Shown here piece after piece: positions 50,672-59,104 of a DNA stretch of 59,216 bases. Under the pieces are notes generated by a model that was not told the DNA's origin, ran no database searches, and worked only from the letters and a program-made list of their open reading frames with translations. The DNA lies in contig CAMDQJ010000008.1 in NCBI GenBank assembly GCA_945905835.1, positions 1 to 59,216 of the forward strand, written 5' to 3'. The number at the start of each line of letters is the position of its first letter. The first letter of the stretch is position 1. Made by a program: the position numbers and the translations under genes. This stretch comes from Asaia bogorensis (GTDB lineage: Bacteria; Pseudomonadota; Alphaproteobacteria; Reyranellales; Reyranellaceae).

Positions 50672-51901
50672 ATGCGCATTGAAATCCTCTGTACCGGCGA
50701 CGAGATCCTCACCGGCAAGACCATCAACACCAATTACAGCCACATGGCCCGCCGCCTGGCCGATGTCGGCCTCGGCGTCCATTGGGGCACCACCGTCGGC
50801 GACGACCGCGAAAGCCTGTTGGCGGCCTTTCGCCAGGCGGGGGAGCGCGCCGACGCCGTCATCGTCAATGGCGGGCTGGGTCCCACGGTCGACGATCTCT
50901 CGCAGGAGGTGGCGGCCCAGGCCGCCGGCGTCGAACTGGTGCTGAGCGACTACTGGATGACGCGCATGGCGGAGTCCTACGCCCGGCGCGGGCGCGTCAT
51001 GCCGGCCAACAACAAGAAACAGGCGATGCTGCCGGCCAATGCCGAGTTCATCGACAATCCCATCGGCACGGCCTGCGGCTTCGCCATCACCATCGGCAAG
51101 GCGCGCTTCCTGTTCACGCCCGGCGTGCCGCGCGAGATGCACCGCATGCTCGACGAGCAGGTGATCCCGCGCCTTCTCAAGCTCAGCGGCATCCAGGGCG
51201 TGACCAAGCTCAAGCGCTTCCACACCTTCGGCATCGGCGAATCGCGCGCCGACGAGATGCTGGCTGGCATCGAGGCGCTGAAGCAGGGCTCCGACATCAA
51301 GCTCGGTTTCCAGGCGCACTACCCGCAGCTCGAGACCAAACTCGCCGCGCGCGGCGCCACCGAGGCCGACCTGATGGCGAGGTTCGCGCCGGTCGAGGCC
51401 GAAGTGCGCCGCCGTCTCGGCAATTTCATCATCGCCGAGGACGAGCAGACGCTCGAGGGTGTGATTCTCGCCCGGCTGCGCGAAGGCGGACATACGCTTG
51501 CAGTGGCGGAGACCTACACGGGCGGCCACATCGCCGCCCGGATCGCACCGCTGGCCGGAGCCGAGTCGGTGTTCAAGCGCGGCGTGATCACGCGCGATCT
51601 GTCGGCCGGCGTCTCGCCCGAGGCTGCGGCGACTGCGGCCGCCGACCTGCGGACGACGAGCGGCGCCAGTCACGCGCTCGCCGTGCTGATCCAGCTCGAC
51701 GACGGCGCCGACCGGCCGGATTTCGGCGGCACGATCTGCGTCGGCATCGCCGATGTGCTCGGCACGGTTTCGCGGCAGGCGCGGATGCTGGGCGGCCGCG
51801 ACTGGGTGCGCGTCGGCGCGGCCGAACTCGGGCTCGATTGCTTGCGCCGCCACCTGCTGGGATTGCCGGTCGACGAACGCATCGATTTCGAGCGGCGCTA
51901 G
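50672..51901 (+). CDS. cinA: CinA (MoCF-domain plus amidohydrolase domain), competence/damage-inducible type
   Basis: The 409-residue protein is a full-length CinA. The N-terminal MoeA/MogA-like domain has RIEILCTGDEILTGKTINTN and VIVNGGLGPTVDDLSQE, the COG1058 ADP-ribose pyrophosphatase half. The C-terminal PncC-like domain begins about residue 250 (LEGVILARLREGGHTLAVAE). Its nucleophile motif reads ETYTGG instead of the usual ESCTGG, so the catalytic Ser is Thr and the next residue Tyr. NMN deamidase activity is therefore doubtful. The 3' end overlaps the convergent kinase pseudogene by four bases. Confidence 0.9.
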   Translation: MRIEILCTGDEILTGKTINTNYSHMARRLADVGLGVHWGTTVGDDRESLLAAFRQAGERADAVIVNGGLGPTVDDLSQEVAAQAAGVELVLSDYWMTRMAESYARRGRVMPANNKKQAMLPANAEFIDNPIGTACGFAITIGKARFLFTPGVPREMHRMLDEQVIPRLLKLSGIQGVTKLKRFHTFGIGESRADEMLAGIEALKQGSDIKLGFQAHYPQLETKLAARGATEADLMARFAPVEAEVRRRLGNFIIAEDEQTLEGVILARLREGGHTLAVAETYTGGHIAARIAPLAGAESVFKRGVITRDLSAGVSPEAAATAAADLRTTSGASHALAVLIQLDDGADRPDFGGTICVGIADVLGTVSRQARMLGGRDWVRVGAAELGLDCLRRHLLGLPVDERIDFERR

Positions 51902-53477
51902 TCCGCCAGCGCAGCGCGTACGGCGCGCGCCAGCTCGACTTTGCGGTAGGGCTTGCGCAGCATGGCCCCCCCTGGCCTGCTCTTCGAGCTCCTCGGCGGT
52001 GGCGGAGAATCCCGACATCAGAAGCACCTTCTTGTTCGGCCAGCGCTGGAGCACCAGCCTGGCGAGCGCATAACCGTCGATTCGACCCGGCATGACGATG
52101 TCGGTGATCACAAGATCGATGCCGGCGCCGTTGCGCTCGAGCGGGATGACGGCAGCGTCGCCGCTTTCGGCCTCGGCCACGCTGTAACCGAGCGAGGTGA
52201 GCTGCCCGATCACCGTCGCGCGCACATGTTCGTTGTCCTCGACCAGGAGGATGCTCTCGCTGCCGACGGCGGGCGGCGGACCTTTTGGCTGTCCCACAGA
52301 GGCGACCACGGCTCCGACCACACGCGGCAGGAAGATGCGCACGGTGGTGCCGCCGCCGATGGTGCTCGTCATGCGGATGACGCCGCCGGACTGATGCACG
52401 AAGCCGTGCACCATGCTGAGGCCCAGTCCCGTGCCGTGGCTCGGCCCCTTGGTCGTGAAGAAAGGCTCGAAGGCCTACTCCATGGTCTCGGAACTCATGC
52501 CCGAGCCGTTGTCGGCGAGCTGGATCAGAACATGGTCGCCCACCGGCCCGTCGTCGCCACCGGTCGCAACGTTGCACACCGCGATCCTGAGTTTGCCGCC
52601 ATCCGGCATGGCATCGCGGGCATTGTTGGCCAGATTGACGATGCAGCTATCGAGCTGTGCGCCATCGATCTCGACCTGCCGGAGACCCGGGGCGGCTTCG
52701 AATTCGATCACGATCCTCTCGCCGATCGCGCGCTTGAGCAGCTTCACGACCTCGCCGATCCTGTGGCCCGCATCGGTGAGTTTGGGATCGAGCGGCTGGC
52801 GGCGCGAGAAGGCAAGCAGGCTGCGCGTCAGCTCCGCGCCGCGCACCGCGCCGCCGATCGCGCCGTCGATCAGCTTCGGCACTTCGGGATCGACGTGCGT
52901 GCGGTCCGCCAGCATGTCGAGATTGCCCATGATGACCGCGAGATAGTTGTTGAGATCGTGCGCCAGCCCGCCGGTCAGCCGGCCGATCGCATCCATGCGC
53001 TGGGCTTCGCGCAGCTGCTGCTCGATCTTCAGCCGCTCGGTGACGTCGACAATGAATCCCTCGACGGCCACCACCTCCCCGCTTGGCGAATAGATGCCCT
53101 GGCTCCGCTGCAGGACCGAACGCCACGATCCGTCGGCATGGTGCACCCGGTATTCGCATTCGCTGGGCAGGTGCGCGGCGACCTTGGCATCGCAAGCCCG
53201 CCAAACCCGCTCATAGTCGTCGGGATGCACCAGCCGGCCATAGACGATGCCGCCTCCAGTGAGGTCGGCGGGCGCGACGCCGAGCAGCGCACGACAGCCC
53301 TCGCTCACGAATTCCATCGTCCAGTCCCGGTCGTTGCGGCGGCGATAGGCGACGCCGGGCAGATTGCCGAGAAGCGTGACGTGACGGCGCGTGGCTTTGC
53401 GTAGCTCGTCCGTGCGCTCGATGACCAGACTGTCGAGGTTCGCGTTCAGTTCGTTCAGCTTGCTCTCGCTGGCCCTG
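51898..53477 (-). pseudogene. hybrid PAS sensor histidine kinase with receiver domain, broken
   Basis: From about 53477 the frame reads a coiled coil (KLNELNANLDSLVIERTDEL), a PAS domain (FVSEGCRALLGV to VEGFIVDVTER), the H-box GGLAHDLNN, N-box NLANNARDAMPDGG and LADNGSGMS. TAG at 52475-52477 interrupts after SSETME. The same frame continues AFEPFFTTKGPSHGTGLGLS (ATPase G2) into a receiver domain (LLVEDNEHV, phosphoacceptor Asp in VITDIVMPG). A run of seven C at 51966-51972 (G on the coding strand) shifts the frame; one base fewer restores MLRKPYRKVELARAV and the stop at 51898. The N-terminal sensor is missing. Confidence 0.85.
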
Positions 53478-53603
53478 GGTCATGGTCGCGCCGACATTGC
53501 CGCGCAGGCCGTTGCAGTAGAGCCCGACACAGATCGAGTAGGTCGCGATGCCGATGCCGACCTGGCCGGTACGTGGACAACGGGCGATAAGCGTAAAGGT
53601 CAT
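53478..53603 (-). pseudogene. 5' fragment of a DUF1028 gene
   Basis: ATG 53603 opens MTFTLIARCPRTGQVGIGIA followed by TYSICVGLYCNGLRGNVGAT, the conserved N-terminus of DUF1028 (predicted Ntn-hydrolase-like) proteins of about 220-330 residues. After MTQ the homology stops and the frame runs on through shadow sequence of the kinase. About 42 codons remain. The kinase remnant begins in another frame at the same place, so a deletion joined the two genes. Confidence 0.8.
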
Positions 53604-53738
53604 GAGCGTTCCCCCCGGACGCCTCGGTTTGGCAGAGGCGGATGCAACTCCCGCACCAACGGCGGCAAGTCTACCGCCTGCCGGGCGCCGGAGCCTAGGC
53701 GTCAGACCGTGGTAGCTGGGATGTTCAAATTGCGTGGT

Positions 53739-55007
53739 TCAGGAACGGGCCCTGGCGCGCAGCTCGTCGCTCGGCCGCACATCGGTTGCCTGGCCATAGA
53801 TGGTTACCGCCACCACCAGCACTACGCACATGAAGCCGAACAGCGTGCGATAGGCCAGTTCAGTCCGACTGCCATCGGCCAAGGGCACGAACGCCCCCAG
53901 GATGATTCCCGACAGCGTCTGCATGCAGGCAACGCCCAGCATGACGCTGGTGTTCATGGTGGCCATGCCACGGCCGATCAGGCGATCGGGGAAGATGCCG
54001 CGGCCATGCGTCATGATCATGGTGCTCGACGCGCTGAAGAAGCCGATAGCGATGATCGCTCCAATGACCAGCCAGAGCGGCGGCTGGCCCCACAGGGCAA
54101 GGGTGCCGAGGATCGTGGCGATCGTCGACGTTCCGGCAAAGGCGATCCACTTGCGCGTGTCGAGCAGGCGGTCGAGCGGCCCGAACACCAGCATGCCGCA
54201 CTGATAGGCGATCACCGCGACCAGCAGCACGTTGCCGGATTCGATCTTGGTCAAGCCATGGGCCTCGCGCAGGAACGGCCCGCCCCACAAGCCCTGCACG
54301 GTGAAGGTGCAGGCGTAGTTGCAGAAATTCAGCATCAGGATGAAGGGCAGCCTGGGATTGCGCAGCACCTCGCCCATGCCGCGCGCCATCTCGCCGGGCG
54401 TTTCGGCCTTGCGTTCGAGGAACGGATGCCCGGGCGGCGCATCTTGGACGACCACCCAGACCGCGATGGCGGCAAATGCCGCGAAAACCACCACGATGCC
54501 GAACACGCCGCGCCAGCCGATCAGCTCGGTGCCCCAGGCGAGCGGCGTGGTGGCCAGCAGGTTGCCCATCAGCCCGATCGACAGCACCATCGCCGACAGC
54601 GTGGAAAAGCGGTCGGGCGGAAACCAGCGCGAGATCACCACCATGCTGCCGATCAGCATGACGCCGAACCCCGCGCCCATCAGCGCCCGACCCGTCAGCA
54701 GGACCGGCCAGCTCGGTGCCAGGGTGAATATCGCCGCTCCGATCACCGCCAGCAGCAGCATCCCGGAAACCGTGCGGCGCGGGCCGTAATGGTCGAAGAA
54801 AAAGCCACAGGGAATCTGCATGGCCGCAAAGCCGAAGAAGAAGGCGCCGGTCAACGCCCCCAGCGCCTCCGGCCCGATCTGCAGGTCGCGCATCAGGTCG
54901 AGCCCGATCGTGACGTTGGAGGCCCGGAAGAAGTGGCTGGCGACGTAAGCGGTCGCCAGGGTGGCGACGATCGCCAGGCCCTGGCGCCGGTGGGCGGGCG
55001 ACATCAA
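53739..55007 (-). CDS. MFS transporter (ACS/OFA-like)
   Basis: This 422-residue carrier starts LAIVATLATAYVASHFFRAS, with GFAAMQIPCGFFFDHYGPRR (motif A) and ALMGAGFGVMLIGSMVVISRWFPPDR split by TM4. It resembles anion:cation symporters. The start overlaps the GMC oxidoreductase stop by four bases (ATGA at 55004-55007), so carrier and oxidoreductase are co-expressed; uptake of the alcohol substrate is a natural inference. The 135 bases between it and the DUF1028 fragment hold nothing recognised. Confidence 0.9.
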   Translation of the reverse strand: MMSPAHRRQGLAIVATLATAYVASHFFRASNVTIGLDLMRDLQIGPEALGALTGAFFFGFAAMQIPCGFFFDHYGPRRTVSGMLLLAVIGAAIFTLAPSWPVLLTGRALMGAGFGVMLIGSMVVISRWFPPDRFSTLSAMVLSIGLMGNLLATTPLAWGTELIGWRGVFGIVVVFAAFAAIAVWVVVQDAPPGHPFLERKAETPGEMARGMGEVLRNPRLPFILMLNFCNYACTFTVQGLWGGPFLREAHGLTKIESGNVLLVAVIAYQCGMLVFGPLDRLLDTRKWIAFAGTSTIATILGTLALWGQPPLWLVIGAIIAIGFFSASSTMIMTHGRGIFPDRLIGRGMATMNTSVMLGVACMQTLSGIILGAFVPLADGSRTELAYRTLFGFMCVVLVVAVTIYGQATDVRPSDELRARARS

Positions 55008-56608
55008 GGGGCGCTTCCTCCCAGCACCATATCCGCCGCTTTTTCGCCGATCATGATCGATGGGGCATTGGTGTTGCCCGACGTCAGCGTCGGCATGATC
55101 GACGCGTCGGCCACGCGCAGCCCGTCGATGCCGTGGACGCGCAGCCGGGCATCGACGACGGCCATGGCATCGGAGCCCATCTTGCAGGTCCCGACCGGGT
55201 GGTAGGTGGTTTCTGCAGCACCTTTGACCCAGTCGAGTATCTCGTCGTCCGTTTCCCTGGCTGAGCCGGGAGCCATCTCGCTCACCTGCAGGTCGGCCAG
55301 CGCCGATGCGGTCATGATCGAACGGGCGATGCGGACGGCGCGCGCGGTGAGCATCGCGTCGACCGGTGACGACAGGAAATTGAAGTTGATCGCCGGCGGC
55401 TGGCGGGGATCGGCCGAGGTGATGTGGATGTGGCCCTTGCTCTCCGGCCGCATCGGATGCGCGTAGCAGGTGACGCCCGACTGCCGGGAAATCCTCGGAC
55501 CGCGCGGGCCGGGCTCGGTCAGCATCGGCACCCAGCCCAGCAGCAGGTCAGGTGCCGCAAGGCCTTCGCGTGAGCGCACGAAGGCGCGGATCGGCGCGCC
55601 CACGGAGGCCAGCATGCCCTTGCGCGTGAGCGCGTAGCGCAGCGCCTGTTTCACCAGGCCAAGGCCACGGCCGGTGTCATTGTATGTGATGCCCTTGGCG
55701 GCGATCGCCCATTTGGTGCGTGGCGCATAATGGTCGCGCAGGTTCTCGCCCACGCCAGGCAAGGCATGGCGCACGTCGATGCCGAGGCCCTTGAGGCGCT
55801 CGGGCTGGCCGAGGCCCGACAGCTCCAGCAGCTGCGGGCTGTTGATCGTGCCTGCGCTCAGCACGACCTCGCGGCCGGCACGGGCCTCGCGCGACGCGCC
55901 GCCGACGGTATAACGCACGCCGGTGCAACGCCTGCCGTCGAGCAGCAGCGCCTCGGCGAGCGCACCGGTCTCGATGCGGAGGTTGGGCCGCTTGCGGACA
56001 GGATCGAGATAGCCGCGCGCGGTGCTCATGCGCCGGCCGCCGAAGATCGTCGCCTGGCTCATGGCGATGCCGTCCTGGTCCGCGCCGTTGTAGTCGGGGT
56101 TGTGGCGGATCCCGACCTCGCCCGCCGCCTTGATCAGCGCGGCGAAGATCGGCTCGCGCGGCAGCGGATTGGTGACAGTCAGCGGACCCTCGCGGCCGCG
56201 AAAGCGATCGTCGCCGTCGCCGCGATAGCTCTCCATGCGCTTGAAGAACGGCAGGACGCTTTCGTAGCTCCAGCCCTGGTTGCCCATCTGCGCCCAGGTA
56301 TCGAAGTCCTGCGCCTGACCACGCACGAAGGCCATGCCGTTGATGGAGCTGGAGCCGCCGAGCAGCCGGCCGCGCGGCACCGGAACCCGGCGGCCATTGG
56401 TGTTGGCCTCGGGCTCGGAACTGTAGAGCCAGTTGGCGGCGGGATTGGTGATCATCCGCGCCGAGCCGACCGGAAGCCACGTCCAGGGATTGTCGGCAGG
56501 TCCCGCTTCCAGTAGCAGCACCTTGTTGCGCGCATCCGCCGAAAGCCTGTTGGCGACGACGGCGCCGGCCGAACCGGCGCCGACAACGATGTAGTCGTAG
56601 GTTTGCAT
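55004..56608 (-). CDS. GMC-family FAD oxidoreductase (alcohol/choline dehydrogenase-like)
   Basis: The 534-residue enzyme has the FAD-binding YDYIVVGAGSAGAVVANRL at residues 4-22, GRLLGGSSSINGMAFVRG (GMC signature 1), GREVVLSAGTINSPQLLELSGLG (signature 2, split) and the catalytic pair in TTYHPVGTCKMG (His) and TSGNTNAPSIM (Asn). It oxidises a primary or secondary alcohol. Start 56608 is chosen by the FAD motif distance. It lies 7 bases after the DUF2786 gene and is coupled to the MFS gene. Confidence 0.93.
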   Translation of the reverse strand: MQTYDYIVVGAGSAGAVVANRLSADARNKVLLLEAGPADNPWTWLPVGSARMITNPAANWLYSSEPEANTNGRRVPVPRGRLLGGSSSINGMAFVRGQAQDFDTWAQMGNQGWSYESVLPFFKRMESYRGDGDDRFRGREGPLTVTNPLPREPIFAALIKAAGEVGIRHNPDYNGADQDGIAMSQATIFGGRRMSTARGYLDPVRKRPNLRIETGALAEALLLDGRRCTGVRYTVGGASREARAGREVVLSAGTINSPQLLELSGLGQPERLKGLGIDVRHALPGVGENLRDHYAPRTKWAIAAKGITYNDTGRGLGLVKQALRYALTRKGMLASVGAPIRAFVRSREGLAAPDLLLGWVPMLTEPGPRGPRISRQSGVTCYAHPMRPESKGHIHITSADPRQPPAINFNFLSSPVDAMLTARAVRIARSIMTASALADLQVSEMAPGSARETDDEILDWVKGAAETTYHPVGTCKMGSDAMAVVDARLRVHGIDGLRVADASIMPTLTSGNTNAPSIMIGEKAADMVLGGSAP

Positions 56609-56615
56609 CACGGCA

Positions 56616-57332
56616 TCAGGTTTGCCGGATCGCGGCATTGATCGTCAACGACGCACCGGCAACGCCGCCGGCCTCGTAGGCGGTCGGCGACACCATGCGC
56701 GTCGCGCGTCGCACGCTGCGCAGCTTGAGGTTGAGCTTCTCGAGCTCGGCCTCGACCACGGAAGCCTTGAGGACGACGAGGTCGCGGCCGGTGCTCTTGT
56801 TGGCGGCGTCACGCCTGGCCTTCATCGCCACGAGCTTGTCGGCGATGGAGGCGACCATGCCCAGCGTGAAGGAGCTGTTGGCGACATGCCGCTCCTGGTG
56901 CCGGAACCGCCGATAGGCCTCCGACGCCTTGTAGAGGCCGAGTTGGGAGCGCACGGCGTTGTCGATCAGCTCGGTCATGAACTGCGCAACCTCGATATCG
57001 GAGCGCAGGCCGAAAAAGACATAGCGGGCCTCGCCCGCCGGGTTCTTCTCGCGCCAGACGCGGCAATCGCAGAAATGCGCGATCGCGCCGATGCAGTCGT
57101 CCAGCGGAATGCGCTTCTTGCGGCGGGTCTCATAGGCACTCTGCTCGCAGGGCGCGTCGCGGAGCTCGACATCGCTCAGCGCCAGATCGAAGCGGTCGAG
57201 CAGATCGGCCACTTTGGCGGCCGCCAACAGCGCCTCGGCTTCGGTGCAGCCGTTGTCCATGGTCTTGGCGCGCAGTCCCTGGATGCGCCGCTTCAGCTTG
57301 TCGAGGGCAGCGGGATCGGGGTATTCGGTCAC
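56616..57332 (-). CDS. DUF2786-domain protein
   Basis: The roughly 238-residue protein begins LDKLKRRIQGLRAKTMDNGC, TEAEALLAAAKVADLLDRFD, the DUF2786 motif (K..L...T...GATE.EA..A...A..L). A middle part has paired Cys (FCDCRVW) and a helical C-terminus. Such proteins occur in phages and host genomes with unknown function. GTG 57332 is chosen; GTG 57371 is possible but sits too close to its AGGAGG. It precedes the GMC gene and is divergent from the LDH2 gene. Confidence 0.75.
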   Translation of the reverse strand: MTEYPDPAALDKLKRRIQGLRAKTMDNGCTEAEALLAAAKVADLLDRFDLALSDVELRDAPCEQSAYETRRKKRIPLDDCIGAIAHFCDCRVWREKNPAGEARYVFFGLRSDIEVAQFMTELIDNAVRSQLGLYKASEAYRRFRHQERHVANSSFTLGMVASIADKLVAMKARRDAANKSTGRDLVVLKASVVEAELEKLNLKLRSVRRATRMVSPTAYEAGGVAGASLTINAAIRQT

Positions 57333-57402
57333 GGAAGCGGTCCCAAAAAGAAGCGAACTGTATCCTAGCACGCCTCCTCACAAACCACGGAAGAGCAGCC
57401 AG

Positions 57403-58467
57403 ATGCCGGCATCCTACGCGACCCATCGAAGCCAGCTCGAATTGATCCTGCGCGCCTGGGGCATGCCCGAGGCGACGGCCGTCAGCACCGCCGAGATCAT
57501 GAGCTGGGCCGACCTGCATGGCATCGACACGCACGGAATCTCGATGATCCCGACCTACGACGAGCGCCGGCGCGCCGGCAAGATCGACATGCGCGCAGCA
57601 CTCGCGACGACGCGGGAAACCCCGGTGTCCGCGCTGGTCGATGGCGGCGGCGGCCTCGGTCATCCCGCAGCGCGGCGCGCCATGGAACTCGCCATCGCGA
57701 AGGCGAGGGTCTCCGGCATCGGTATTGCCACTGTGCGGAATTCCGCTCATTTCGGCGCCTGCGGCTTCTATGCCCTGATGGCGGTCGAGGCCGGCCTGAT
57801 CGGCATGGTCACGACATCCGCCAGCGGAATCCAGGTGGCGCCGACCCTGGGCGCCCAGGCCCGCCTCGGCACCGACCCGATTGCCTTCGCCGCCCCCGGC
57901 CGTCCGGGCGAACCGTTCCTGCTCGACATGGCGACCACGACCGTGGCCGCCGGCAAGATCCGCAACAAGGCCAACGAGAACCTGCAGACGCCGCCGGGTT
58001 GGCTGGTCACCGCCGACGGCCGGCCGAGCACTGACCCGCGCGAGGTCAGCAAGGGCGGGTTCATGACTCCACTGGGCGGCACGCCTGAGGGCAGCAGCCA
58101 CAAGGGCTACGGCCTCAGCGGCATGGTCAATATCCTGTCCTCGGCGCTCTCGGGCGCGACGATGGTGACTGACCCGCTGCACACCAAGAAGGCCGGCACC
58201 ATGGATATCGGCCATTTCCTCATGGCCATCGATCCCGGCCTGTTCCGCGACAGCGCCGACTTCCGCGCCGATGTTGCAGCCTTCTGCGACACGCTGCGCG
58301 CCACCAAGCCGGCCGATCCCGCGAAGCCTGTCCTCGTCGCTGGCGATCCCGAACGGCGCACCGCCGAGAAGCGCCGGCAATCCGGCATTCCCGTCGGCGC
58401 GAATCTCCTCGCCAAGGTGCGCGATGTCGCCCTGGCTTCGGGTGCGGCGTGGATCATGGATAAATAA
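57403..58467 (+). CDS. malate/L-lactate dehydrogenase family (LDH2/MDHG2) oxidoreductase
   Basis: The 354-residue enzyme of the YlbC/ComC/DpkA family has DLHGIDTHGISMIPTY near residue 42 (catalytic His in DTHG), VRNSAHFGACGFYALMA, APTLGAQARLGTDPIAFAAP and a C-terminal GIPVGANLLAKV. It reduces a 2-oxo acid or cyclic imine with NAD(P)H; lactate, malate, sulfolactate and imino acids are all known substrates. GGAAGAGCAG precedes the ATG. Stand-alone gene. Confidence 0.9.
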   Translation: MPASYATHRSQLELILRAWGMPEATAVSTAEIMSWADLHGIDTHGISMIPTYDERRRAGKIDMRAALATTRETPVSALVDGGGGLGHPAARRAMELAIAKARVSGIGIATVRNSAHFGACGFYALMAVEAGLIGMVTTSASGIQVAPTLGAQARLGTDPIAFAAPGRPGEPFLLDMATTTVAAGKIRNKANENLQTPPGWLVTADGRPSTDPREVSKGGFMTPLGGTPEGSSHKGYGLSGMVNILSSALSGATMVTDPLHTKKAGTMDIGHFLMAIDPGLFRDSADFRADVAAFCDTLRATKPADPAKPVLVAGDPERRTAEKRRQSGIPVGANLLAKVRDVALASGAAWIMDK

Positions 58468-58522
58468 AAATCGACAGTGTCTCGGGCCTTAGTGATGACT
58501 CATTTTTAGCGATATTGATGCG

Positions 58523-58945
58523 ATGTATTCCCGTCGCAAGGTGCTTGGTGCACTCACCCTTTTGACAGCGCCAGCCTTGGCCGGTTGCGGCGGACGGTGC
58601 CCGCCACCCGCGGCCCCGGCCCAACTTATGGCCTCCTCCTTCATTCCCTCTCCGGCGCCACGCCCCGATGTGGCCGGGTTGAATGCAGTGATCGACATCA
58701 GCCACAACGTCACGGTCACCAACTTTGCCGCAGTACGCCGCAGCAGCATCCTGGGCGTCACCCATAAGGTGACCGAAGGCGGCGACTGGCTCGATCCGTC
58801 CTACCGGTCGCGGCGTCCGCAGGCCGAGGCGGCAGGCCTGTTGTGGGGCGCCTATCATTTCGGCACGCGGCAATACACGGGCGAGCAACAGGCCAACGCC
58901 TTCCTCTCGGCCGCACGTCCGGGAGCTATGGTCGAAAGTTGGTGA
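58523..58945 (+). pseudogene. GH25 lysozyme-like lipoprotein, C-terminally truncated
   Basis: The N-terminus MYSRRKVLGALTLLTAPALAGCGG has a lipobox LAGC (cleavage before Cys). The GH25 barrel begins AVIDISHNVTVTNFAAVRRS with the first acidic residue, then GVTHKVTEGGDW and AAGLLWGAYHFGTRQYTGEQ. Normally the catalytic DWE-type strand follows within 20 residues; here the frame turns to PGAMVESW and stops at 58943-58945. Roughly half the barrel, including the second catalytic acid, is lost. A rearrangement near 58930 is inferred. Confidence 0.8.
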
Positions 58946-59104
58946 CGGTGTAGATCAAGAAGGCGGCATATCGTGGGGATAGTTGAAGCCTCCACTTCTC
59001 CATTGAAGGGAGTTATATACTTCCCGTAACACGGCCTAGCCATGGTAAATCTGATGCCGGGGGCGCGCCATGAGGCCGCGTCTCGACAAACCATGGCGCA
59101 AGAG
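58946..59104. other. unassigned sequence between GH25 remnant and IS21
   Basis: These 159 bases contain no convincing coding frame. They include a partial REP-like block (GGGGGCGCGCCA at 59059-59070) and a moderately A+T-rich part (58960-59040). They may be debris from the event that cut the GH25 gene. Confidence 0.4.

Noticed and set aside
50624..52414. Minus-strand 596-codon ORF continuing from the receiver domain through cinA
   Set aside because: Only the first part (receiver domain) is real; after the C7 run it is a shadow of cinA in the wrong frame.
17814..52477. TAG recoding (amber suppression) as explanation for three in-frame TAG codons
   Set aside because: rpsD, the first tandem amidase and cinA end in TAG at the normal family length, and one of the four nonsense codons is TAA. 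Standard termination with real or artefactual lesions fits better.
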